Shown here: positions 1-8,028 of the stretch, one piece after another
How positions within the stretch are numbered: position 1 is the stretch's first letter
Layout of the letters: each line of letters begins with the position of its first letter
NCBI GenBank assembly: GCA_958430865.1
Contig: CAUDNR010000699.1
Location: 2,139 to 12,841, forward strand
Length of the DNA stretch: 10,703 bases
Reading direction: 5' to 3'
Source: Entrophospora sp. SA101
Lineage: Eukaryota; Glomeromycota; Glomeromycetes; Entrophosporales; Entrophosporaceae
Notes under the pieces: model-generated
What the model saw: the letters and a program-made list of their open reading frames with translations, nothing else
Database searches by the model: none
Told to the model about the DNA's origin: nothing
Translations under genes and position numbers: made by a program

Positions 1-57
1 GCATAAAAATTGAGGGACTAGATACATTTTAAAGTCACCCATAAATTCTTGATGACT

Positions 58-531
58 TTAGGTGACACGCACCATACCAACACCAGGTTTTATTTGTAAA
101 GATAAATGACCTTTTTGGTGGTAAGAATATCTATCACAACTGATAATGTCACTAAATTCATCAGTTCCATGAATTTTGTATTTTTTTATACAAGGTTTTC
201 TGCCACATTGATAATTATTAAAGGGGCATTTCACTGCAATAGCTGCAAGGTACTCACTAAATAAAAAAAAAAGGAAAATAATCATTAGTTATTTAACTAT
301 TTCGACTAAAATAATAGGTTAATAATTTCTCTTCAACAAATAACATTACTCCTTACATTTGAGTAGTAACATGTCTTTGTCTTTCGGAAGGAATGTTTGA
401 ATTAAGATTCAAAATAAATTGGTCATTTTCAAGATTTACTGTCTTATGATATGCATTTAATATTTCATTACCAGCAAGTGGACATACTTTTACGTCTTAA
501 CTATTTTTTTAACTGGAACATATGATTTTCA
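58..531 (-). pseudogene. Copy A: 5' fragment of MULE-type transposase gene
   Basis: Read on the minus strand this is an orphan piece of the gene at 1778-4900. It holds the tail of exon 3 (531-357), an intron of about 100 bp (356-257, donor GTAAGG, acceptor TTTAG) and the start of exon 4 (256 downward). Exon 4 reads EYLAAIAVKCPFNNYQC, then KPCIKKYKIHGT and ISCDRYSYHQKGH, a Cys-rich, zinc-knuckle-like N-terminal region of the transposase. Homology to 3776-4229 stops abruptly at 74 on one side and 531 on the other; the reading frame then runs a few unrelated codons (GMVRVT) to a stop at 58-60. No catalytic part is present, so it cannot be an active transposase. Exon 3 opens with an in-frame TGA (531-529) shared with the copy at 4229 and carries the same frameshift. 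The family name rests on linkage to the longer copy. Confidence 0.7.
74..531. repeat. Direct repeat, copy A (matches 3776-4229; 3' part also 8028-8385)
   Basis: About 457 bp matches 3776-4229 in the same orientation with scattered substitutions and small indels, for example a run of ten A against six in the intron and CGACTAAAATAATAGG against GGCTAAAATAATATG. The match ends sharply after the shared TATGATTTTCA. The repeat contains transposase exon 3 tail, one intron and exon 4 start. Because all three copies in the window lie in the same orientation they are not terminal inverted repeats of one element. Confidence 0.9.
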
Positions 532-730
532 ACCACACAATTCAATACAATCACACATGATGATGACCAGTTCACTTTGAATTTTATAACTTGCACAAAG
601 AATTTTTGGAATAGAATTGTAGAAGAAACTGATTTCATCAACAAATTTAACTCTAAAAAAAGAAAATGCAAGGAGTCAGATTAGCAACTTGGAGTGGAAT
701 TGGAAATGGATAAAAATTTATATATAAATA
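532..730. other. Unassigned stretch with a weak 50-codon open frame
   Basis: No homology recognised. Directly after the repeat boundary a plus-strand frame is open from 532 to the TAG at 682-684, reading FWNRIVEETDFINKF and then a basic KKRKCK tail. It has no ATG and an open frame of this length can occur by chance, so it may be either a scrap of coding sequence cut by the repeat insertion or noise. Confidence 0.2.
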
Positions 731-826
731 TCTTATCATTTTATTCTTACTCTTATCATTTATTCTTACTCTTATCATTTATTCTTACTCTTATCATTTA
801 TTCTTACTCTTATCATTTATTCTTGC
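731..826. repeat. Minisatellite, 19-bp unit x5
   Basis: Five head-to-tail copies of tcttatcatttattcttac. Boundaries are 731-750 (20 bp, one extra T), 751-769, 770-788, 789-807 and 808-826 (last unit ends TTGC rather than TTAC). The inner three units are identical, which points to recent slippage or unequal exchange. The strand is strongly pyrimidine-biased (C/T on plus). Confidence 0.95.
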
Positions 827-1572
827 TATTATATTTTATTTTAACTTAAACGATCATTGAATTTATATAAAATCAATTATTTTTATTAAACAAATTTCGC
901 GCACATGCACTTTTTTTGTGAAAAATTAAATTAAATTGAATTTTCTGGATACTTCATAAATTGCACCTTTCACCAATTTGTCAACAGGCAAAAGTTTTTT
1001 TATAAAATGCAGTTAGGTAGGTAGAGATTAAAAATGATTATTATTTTCTACTCTTGCAATGGCATTAGCTTCCTTTAATTGGTGGTCTGTCGTTCAACTA
1101 TTAGTCTTAGTATTATTATGAAAAATTCAGGTAAAATAATTATAGGAAAATTTGATCTCGAAAATTTATCCATTAAACCCAAATCTTCTAAACTGAGGTC
1201 CGCTAAACTGAGACTCGCTATGTACTTTTAACAACCATAATTAATCCAGAATCACAATAATGACTACCATTGTCAAAATATTCCTATTCATTAAAATACA
1301 AATGCACTAAACCAACCATCTTGTTTATAATATTTCCCTGTTAAATCGTCCCCTGATGGCCAAGATTATGATGCAATCGAAAATTTATGAAGACTGGTTT
1401 TGAAATTGCATTCAGGTTCCTTTTTTTAAAAGACCTACTTAAACCTTAACTTTGTTCAGCGAGTCCTATTCAAATAATAATTCAGACGATTCAACAATAA
1501 GCCAAAATTACATCAAGAAAAAGACTTCCCTCACCCTAAAAACGTTGTTACACATTATGAAAACATATAAAA
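827..1572. other. AT-rich stretch without a recognisable gene
   Basis: No long open frame and no recognised protein, RNA gene or element. The only local structure seen is a short direct repeat near 1190-1220, where CTAAACTGAG occurs twice about 14 bp apart. Confidence 0.5.
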
Positions 1573-1658
1573 ATTCGTTGAAACGCGATTAGTAACCTTG
1601 TTTCAACGAATGTTGAATAAAATTTTCTTATATGCCCAGCCACTTCGTTGAAACAAGG
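1573..1658. repeat. Three-arm inverted repeat (two competing hairpins)
   Basis: Arm 1 attcgttgaaac (1573-1584) pairs perfectly over 12 bp with gtttcaacgaat (1600-1611), leaving a 15-nt loop. The middle arm, taken as ccttgtttcaacgaa (1596-1610), also pairs perfectly over 15 bp with ttcgttgaaacaagg (1644-1658), leaving a 33-nt loop. The middle arm can pair with either neighbour, not both. The arms are much richer in G+C than the surroundings. It lies about 120 bp beyond the 3' end of the transposase gene, so a remnant of a transposon terminus or a small MITE is possible; a role in transcript termination is another option. Function is inferred, the pairing is seen. Confidence 0.8.
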
Positions 1659-1777
1659 GCAGACTGTAATAAGATTTATATAGGATTATTTACATTGTAT
1701 ATATTCAGATGAAATGGTCTTTTATTTTAGTTTATATAAAAAAATTTATTCATAATAATAAATTGATTAAAAAAAAA
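1659..1777. other. AT-rich 3' flank of the minus-strand transposase gene
   Basis: No gene. The minus-strand sequence just past the stop codon contains AT-rich AATAAA-like runs (plus strand TTTATT at 1745-1750) that could serve as a poly(A) signal for the minus-strand gene. Confidence 0.35.
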
Positions 1778-4700
1778 TCATTTATCATTTCCTGGAGCCA
1801 ACTCTAGTTTGTTTAATTTCTTTTTGTATTTGAGTTCTTTCATTTTAAGATCTAATTCATACTCTTTGATCTTCAATTTTCTTTCTTCTAAGCTTATATG
1901 ATGCTCTTCACTCTGTTTTAGTTGTAATGATTTTTCACTTGTTGATAGTTGATCATCATTGATGAATATTATTTTATCATTATCTCCAGTTTGTGGTTGT
2001 GACCTTTTTTGTTTTTTCTTTAGGTTCTGAGATATGGATGATTTAGTAGATCTTTTTGTATTTGAAATTTTTCTATTACTATTAATTCTCCTAGAAAGAA
2101 TAATTTTATCTTTACTACTCATTGTCACACCTATATTATTGTGAACTTCAAATCTTTTATACATATTTTCATCATATTTCCAACCTCTTATGTGTGAGGA
2201 AAAAAAATTATACAATGTATTAATTATTATATTAATATGAACACTTACTTCAAAATTGCTGATTTTAGCTTTAAATTCTTTCCTATTTGGTTTACATTTG
2301 TGTGTCAGATTCTGCATAATTTGTATCAAAAGGTGTACTATTCCAAATCTCCTCTGGGACCAATGAATAATTAACATTTAATGAAGCTAAAATCCAAGTT
2401 TTTTTGTAAGATTTAACCAACCTATTAATGAAATTAAAAAAATCAATTAATATTGTGTTAAAAATTATTTTGAATGAACAATAAATTGACTTACTATCAA
2501 TACCCAATTCACTTGTTTTTCTAAATTACTTAAAATTTCATCCACCTTTTCTTGTAAACTAGCACTCAAAATATTGTACATGAGGCTCTTAGTATTTCAG
2601 AATAATGATTATTCCTCATGTTCCTCTTGAAGTATACTTGGCAAGATTTGAAAACATTTCTCAGATGTTCTTTTCCTTTTCTAGATGGATCAATTTTTTT
2701 CAATGCTTTGCCAAGTCCTCAAGCTTGAGCAATATCCATATATGCCAAAACATAGGCCCATCCAGTTTTATGAATGTGATAAAATTTGGTTGGACACCTG
2801 TTAATTTATTAATGCCTTCAAAAAAAGCTTCAAACATTCTAGCATATGCAATTTTTGTTGCTATATTGGTAAAAATTCTACAAAAGGTCACGACTAAAAC
2901 CAAATAAAAATAACTACTTAAATTATATGGAAGAATAAAAGAATTATATGTTAAAAGCAAAAAACAGAACTACTTACTACTATTATGGCCTTCATCATAT
3001 GCATTAAATTCAAGTTCATTAATATTCCCATGAACCCTTTTGAAAGAAAGATCAACTTCAAAATAATTAAATTGTGTAGATTTAAAGGCTTGCTCTCAGG
3101 TCATGCAGCAAACCATTAGATGGCCATCATTAAACAAACCTTGAAATAATAAAAATAAATATTAAATAGAATTCATCTTGAAAGTTAATAAAAATTAAGT
3201 CATCAAACTCACTAATATTTTGAATATAATCCTTTAAATCTAAACCATTTTTATTTGTTGTATAATCATGTAAAAGTCCCAACAATCCTTGTCCATGGGG
3301 GTTGTTCTCTTTTTGTACACAGTTTATCATATATCTCAATTTATCTATATTGTTTACACTAGAATGGACTTCTGCAATGAAGTCAGATCCAAAAACAGAT
3401 TTTATTAAATGACCTGTCAATAATTGATTTGCCTTAATTTCCACAATTTGAGATTCTAAGTCTTGGATTAAAGCTTTCAATTTATCTTTTATAAATGATG
3501 GAACTTTGATAGGTGGTGGCGGTGGGTGGTTGTGAATTCCTTGAGATACTAATACAATATATGGAAACTTCTCCAAATCATGAGGTGTAAATATTTTATA
3601 GTAAACACTACAACTTTTCCTTATTAACTGCATCCTTTGGGTTCTTCCCTGGTAAACATGCAGATGTGGATAATATTAGATTTTACTGTGTGAAGAAACA
3701 ATAGTAGTGCAATTAGTGTCATTGTTTTTATCAGAGATATGTTCATCATTACCAAATAATGTTCTTAATAATTTGATACCAACACCAGGTTTTATTTGTA
3801 AAGATAAATGACCTTTTTGGTGGTAAGAATATCTATCACAGCTGATAAAGTCACTAAATTCATCAGTTCCATGAATTTTGTATTTTTTAATACAAGGTTT
3901 TCTGTCACATTGATAATTATTAAAGGGGCATTTCACTGCAATAGCTGCAAGGTACTCACTAAATAAAAAAGGAAAATAATCTTTAGTTATTTAACTATTT
4001 TGGCTAAAATAATATGTTAATAATTTCTCTTCAACAAATAACATTACTCCTTACATTTGAGTAGTAACATGTCTTTGTCTTTTGGAAGGAATGTTTGAAT
4101 TAAGATTCGAAATAAATTGGTTGTTTTCAAGATTTACTGTCTTATGATATGCATTTAATATTTCATTACCAGCAAGTGGACATACTTTTACGTCTTAACT
4201 ATTTTTTTAACTGGAACATATGATTTTCATGTTTTATCTTCAGGATTAATACCAAAATAAGGACATCCTACTTTAGAACTTCCACCACTAGGCTCGTCCA
4301 TACTATTGGCACTTGGAAAAGAAAATAAATAAAACAAAACAAATTGATTAATTGATTGATTAGAAATACTGTGTCAGTTTGAATAGGAATACTGAGTTTT
4401 TAATTACATCGTTTGTTACAGAGGAGACATCATTCCATTCTTTGACATAAAATATATAAGCAATTGCTTCATTTGATATTTCAGGATATTCTATTGGCAT
4501 TATTGTATGTTTTACATCTTTAATTTTAGTATCGTGAGAGAACAGAGCAAATATGCCATCTTTGTCATCGGAATTAAAACCACCATTGTCATTATTATCC
4601 TTATTATCTTTATCACAAACACTACTATCACTTTCATCATCACAATCACAATCAACATCACCATTGCCAATATCATCTATATCTAAATTAAATTCTTTTC

Positions 4701-4900
4701 CATTAAGATTTTCACTACCATTTGTCACAGTGCTTAACAACTCAAGTTCCTAAATAATAGTATTTAATAGAATTGAATGAAGGAATTTTTCCCTTTTAAT
4801 ATTTTATTTTAATCATTAATAATAGTAAGAAATTATATATTACATTTGGATCTTCTTCAAAGTCATCATCATCAATAAATTTGATATTAAAGTTAAAGCT
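1778..4900 (-). pseudogene. Decayed MULE (Mutator-like) DDE transposase gene, multi-exon
   Basis: Would have cut and moved DNA in the nucleus. Minus-strand exons: 4900-4844 (FIDDDDFEED), 4749-4370 (acidic, then MPIEYPE), 4311-4055 (CPYFGINPEDK), 3958-3213 (CPFNNYQC Cys-rich part; GIHNHPPPPP), 3139-2978 (EVDLSFKRV), 2893-2495 (YMDIAQA, KIDPS, FKSCQVYFKRN) and 2421-1778 (SYKKTWILASLN, TNYAES, GWKYDE, charged coiled-coil tail). Presumed catalytic residues: D at 3053-3051, D at 2736-2734, E at 2312-2310. Phases match across the first five introns. The last large exon may hold a further ~62-bp intron (2248-2187). Damage: stops at 4229-4227, 3678-3676, 3098-3096 and 2721-2719; frameshifts near 4190, 2772, 2585 and 2300. 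Exon 1 has no in-frame ATG, so the true 5' end is missing. The MULE assignment comes from DDE spacing and HNHP; the acidic N-terminal region is not recognised. Confidence 0.72.
3776..4229. repeat. Direct repeat, copy B (homologous to 74-531)
   Basis: Same-orientation counterpart of copy A. Here it is embedded in a longer transposase gene on both sides, so copy B is the parental context and copy A the excised or truncated fragment. The 3' part from 3872 is repeated again at 8028. Confidence 0.9.
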
Positions 4901-4983
4901 CTATAATGGATTTTTCTATAATAATAACGGACAAAAAATTCTGGCCCAATTTTTTACTATTAATATATGATCAATATCTGTAG
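4901..4983. other. Head-to-head joint between transposase exon 1 and CCT4
   Basis: Only about 83 bp separates the last recognisable minus-strand transposase exon (ends 4900) from the first CCT4 exon (starts 4984). Both genes are missing their 5' ends here. The right part looks like a CCT4 intron end (acceptor CTGTAG). Within it cggacaaaaaattctggccc (4928-4947) is richer in G+C than the flanks and could mark a transposon end. No inverted partner for it was found beyond the 3' end of the transposase gene, so that idea is unproven. The same joint is repeated at 9065-9147. Confidence 0.55.
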
Positions 4984-7216
4984 GCGATGCTGTGAGAACT
5001 TCTCTTGGTCCCAAGGGCATGGACAAGATGGTACAAGGGGAAAAATCTAATAAAAATAATGACTTGAAAAATTTAAATATTTAGTACAAATTTTTATTAC
5101 TCGTTAGATTAAAAGCTTGTTTAAAATATTTTTCTTAGATACAAACAGGCAGTGGTGAAGTTGTTATGACTAATGATGGGGCAACTATTTTAAAACATAT
5201 GGCAGTCTTACACCCTGCAGCAAGGATGGCAAGTTTAATTGATTAATTGATAAAAAAACCAAATCCAGAAAGAAATCATTTATTGATTTTTTATTATTAT
5301 TTATTAGCTTGTTGTTTTGTCTGCAGCACAGGATGTTGAAGCTGGTGATGGTACTACATCAGTTGTTGTGATTGCTGGAGCTCTTTGGGAGTAGCTGAGA
5401 AAATGCTTGCTAAAGGTACTTATAGCATATGTCTATAACGTTAAGAGCATAACGCATACATATACATTTAATGTTATTTGATCACTTATAGTATTTCCTA
5501 AAAATTCTAGGAATACATCCAACAACTATTGCTGAAGTTTTCCAACGTGCTGCAACAAAATCATCTGAATTTTTAACGGAAATGTCAACTCAAATTGATT
5601 TGTCTGATCGAAATTCTTTATTAAGGGCTGCAAGCACATCTTTAAATTCAAAGGTATAAACAATTACAACAACTAATAATACATTACATTAAATAAATTA
5701 GCTCTTTAACAAATGATATGTTTTATTAATTGAAATGATATACTTATATATATATATTTAGATTGTTTCTCAACATTCAAGTCTTCTTGCACCTATTGCT
5801 GTAGATTCTGTATTACGTGTTATTGATTCCGTAACAGCAACCAATGTTGATTTAAGAGATATCCGTATAGTTAAAAAAGTTGGTGGAACAATTGATGATA
5901 CAGAGTTGGTTGATGGACTTGTTTTGACCCAAAATGTTGTTAAAGATTCAGGGGGTCCTTCACGTATTGAAAAAGCAAAAATTGGTCTTATTCAATTCCA
6001 ATTATCACCACCAAAACCAGATGTGAGTATATTATTATGATTAATTTTTTTGAAGAATTAAATTAATTATATAATATATATGTTTTAAAAAATTATGATT
6101 AGATGGAAAATCAAATAGTGGTAAATGATTATATACTTATGGACAAAATTTTAAAAGAAGAACGCCAATATCTTCTTAATATGTGTAAAAAAATTAAAAA
6201 AACAGGCTGTAATGTTTTACTGATACAAAAATCAATTATACGTGACGCAGTGAATGATTTATCTTTACATTTTCTATCGAAATTAAAAATATTGGTTGTA
6301 AAGGATATAGAAAGAGATGAAGTTGAATTTATTTGTAAGAGTACCGGGTGTAAGCCAATTGCAGACATTGAATCATTTACTGAGGATAAATTGGGTTATG
6401 CAGAATTGGTTGATGAAGTACAAACTTCTGGTGCTAGGGTTGTTAAGATTACAGGAGTTAAACATAACGGAAAAACTGTATCAATTTTAAGTCGTGGAGC
6501 TAATTCACTTGTGTTAGAAGAGGCTGGACGTTCATTACATGATGCACTTTGTGTTATTCGTTGTTTGGTTAAGAAAAAGTAAGAGAAAAATGTGTATATA
6601 TAATCTAATACAACAACATAATGAATCAAGGCATGTATATGACTAATAACAAAATTCAAATTTTCTATATCTTACAGTGCTCTTATTGCTGGTGGAGGTG
6701 CTCCTGAAATCGAAGTTTCTCAAAGTTTGTCTGATTATGCTAAATCACTTAAAGGAATGGAAGCACATTGTTTTGAAGCATTTGCAACTGCGCTTGAAGT
6801 TATTCCATTAACTTTAGCTGAAATGCAGGTTTAAATCCAATTAATATAGTTACTGAGTTAAGAAATAGACATGCCTTGGGTGAAAAAACAGCTGGTATTA
6901 ATGTGAGAAAGGTAATTTGAATGTCTGTTTTTTTAACAATGAATTATAATGAATTAGTAAAAATCAAAATCATAAGGTAATAAATAATAATAATAATAAA
7001 ATTGAACAATAGGGTTCAATTACAAATATTCTTGAAGAAAATGTTATACAGCCATTACTTGTATCTACTAGTGCTATAGAGTTGGCTTCAGAAACTGTTA
7101 AAATGATATTAAAAATTGATGATTTGGTAAGATTATTATTGAGTTATGATTAATTTTTTTATTGGAAATAATTTAACTTATTTGTTTTTATATTCAAATA
7201 GGTTCAAACTCATTAA
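4984..7216 (+). pseudogene. CCT4: CCT4 / TCP-1 delta chaperonin subunit, 5'-truncated and frameshifted copy 1
   Basis: CCT4 is one of eight subunits of the cytosolic CCT/TRiC ring that folds actin and tubulin with ATP. Exons: 4984-5030 (DAVRTSLGPKGMDKM), 5139-5228 (TNDGATIL), 5308-5415 (AAQDVEAGDGTTSVV, nucleotide-site Asp codon 5347-5349), 5511-5653, 5762-6022 ([17 protein letters not shown]), 6103-6578 ([25 protein letters not shown]), 6678-6911 ([10 protein letters not shown]), 7013-7126 (KMILKIDDL) and 7202-7216 (VQTH, stop). About 496 codons remain of a usual ~525-540; the first ~45 (the start and the NIIAAKA region) are absent. Two 1-bp losses break the frame: near 5385 (GAL then W-E-stop, TAG 5392-5394) and near 6822 (stop 6832-6834). 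The second intron begins GC, not GT. Otherwise substitution is conservative, so decay is recent, or the two indels are sequencing errors. Family identity is very secure; coding status is not. Confidence 0.93.
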
Positions 7217-7253
7217 GTATTTATTTGCTGTTTTTTTTTCTTTTTTTTAAAAT

Positions 7254-7266
7254 AATAAAAAATAAA
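7254..7266 (+). promoter_or_regulatory. Putative CCT4 poly(A) signals
   Basis: AATAAA occurs at 7254-7259 and again at 7261-7266, 38-50 bases after the CCT4 stop codon and just after a T-rich run. This is a normal position for a polyadenylation signal, but the region is so AT-rich that the motif could be by chance. Confidence 0.4.
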
Positions 7267-7478
7267 ATGGGTTATAAACAATTTATTTATAAAATACAGA
7301 ATATAAGATTTTTTAATTTTAATTTCTAAGGCCAACTTATATTTATGAAATATATATATATTAATTAATTATTTATTTATTTGTTAAATAATAATGATGA
7401 TGATATTAACAACTTCTTGCATTCGAATATCAAATAAATAAAATCTTTGCCAAGACTCCCCTCTTATTAAGGCCTGTT
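7267..7478. other. AT-rich CCT4 3' flank
   Basis: No coding sequence or recognised element; mainly TA-rich low-complexity DNA (for example ATATATATATTAATTAATTATTTATTTATTT near 7350-7380, in pieces). Confidence 0.4.
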
Positions 7479-7757
7479 CAATAGAAACAAGGTTAAGTGT
7501 TGCCCAAAAGTCAATTTTCAGTTAGTATCACATTTTAATAAAATTTTAAAAAACAATAGTAAATAATAGGGCATGGGCAATAGAAATGAGGATAACTATA
7601 AGCATCGTGATTTTGAGTTAATAATGCTTCTATATGCAATTTATCACAAGGATTAATTTTAGCTTAGAAATCATACCCCACTTTACATAATATATTCCAT
7701 TAAAATGTAGATCTTTTATTGATTTTCTCGTAACACGATTTCCTCGTTTCTATTGCC
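7479..7757. repeat. MITE-like inverted repeats around CAATAGAAAYRAGG
   Basis: A 14-bp motif occurs three times: caatagaaacaagg (7479-7492, plus), caatagaaatgagg (7578-7591, plus) and, inverted, cctcgtttctattg (7742-7755). Extending the inner pair gives GGCAATAGAAAYGAGGA ends bounding a 182-bp segment (7576-7757) with no coding capacity. This is the size and form of a non-autonomous DNA transposon; the outer copy at 7479 may be an older end of a related element. No clear target-site duplication is visible, so the element type cannot be named. Confidence 0.6.
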
Positions 7758-8027
7758 AATCAAATAATAATAATAATAATTCAATTTTTTGTTATTAAAT
7801 CCGTTTACAATTCTGACGTTCTCAAGTATATATTCTATTACTCAAATATAATATCCACCGATTTAAAGAACAAATTCCATTCATAATTTCAAATAATTTA
7901 CATCTTTATTTTAATTTTCAATTTTAATCTCTATAATTGTGCCATGTGACTATATGCAAGCAAAACATCAATTTTTTTGAGTTTCAACAAATCCAGGAAA
8001 ACATTCTTCTAACCTTTTGCTATGTTT
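7758..8027. other. AT-rich stretch up to the duplication joint
   Basis: Contains an (AAT)n microsatellite at about 7763-7780 and otherwise nothing recognisable. The plus-strand open frame entering from 7937 crosses the duplication joint and runs antisense through transposase exon 4, so it is a chance fusion frame. Confidence 0.4.
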
Positions 8028-8028
8028 T
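8027..8028. other. Tandem duplication joint
   Basis: Left of the joint is unit-1 3' flank (…TGCTATGTTT); right of it is the sequence that starts at 3872 inside transposase exon 4 (TGAATTTTGTATTTT). There is at most a single-base overlap between the two sides, so no long homology drove the joint; end-joining or replication-template switching fits better than unequal crossing-over between long repeats. Confidence 0.85.

Larger units (their letters stand above)
3872..8027. repeat. Tandem duplication, unit 1 (4156 bp)
   Basis: The sequence from 3872 (TGAATTTTGTATTTTTT...) restarts at 8028 in the same orientation, so this stretch is one complete unit of a direct tandem duplication. It contains the 5' part of the transposase gene (minus), the head-to-head joint, all of the remaining CCT4 gene (plus) and about 800 bp of 3' flank. 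Unit offset is 4156 bp up to about 4370 and 4164 bp from about 4750 on; the change is explained by a 2-bp loss and a net 10-bp gain in unit 2. No target-site duplication was recognised at the joint. Confidence 0.93.

Noticed and set aside
30..66. Short inverted repeat taaagtca (30-37) / tgacttta (53-60)
   Set aside because: Eight bp in AT-rich DNA is expected by chance and has no context.
731..826. CRISPR-like regular repeat
   Set aside because: Units are directly adjacent with no spacers, and the genome is eukaryotic.
2605..2907. 100-codon plus-strand open frame
   Set aside because: Antisense to the DDE core exon, whose minus-strand reading has family motifs.
74..4229. Copies A and B as the two terminal repeats of one element
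   Set aside because: Both are in the same orientation and contain coding exons, so they are gene fragments rather than inverted ends or LTRs.
4553..4753. Plus-strand Ser/Leu-rich open frame
   Set aside because: Mirror of the Asp/Asn-rich transposase exon 2; low-complexity antisense.
4928..4947. Transposon terminal inverted repeat
   Set aside because: No inverted partner was found near the 3' end of the transposase gene or elsewhere in the window; kept only as a possibility inside the joint entry.
6129..6368. 79-codon minus-strand open frame, repeated identically at 10293-10532
   Set aside because: It is exactly antisense to the well-conserved CCT4 sixth exon; its conservation between units is due to the duplication.
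6396..6659. 87-codon minus-strand open frame
   Set aside because: Antisense to CCT4 exon 6 and the following intron; no independent support.
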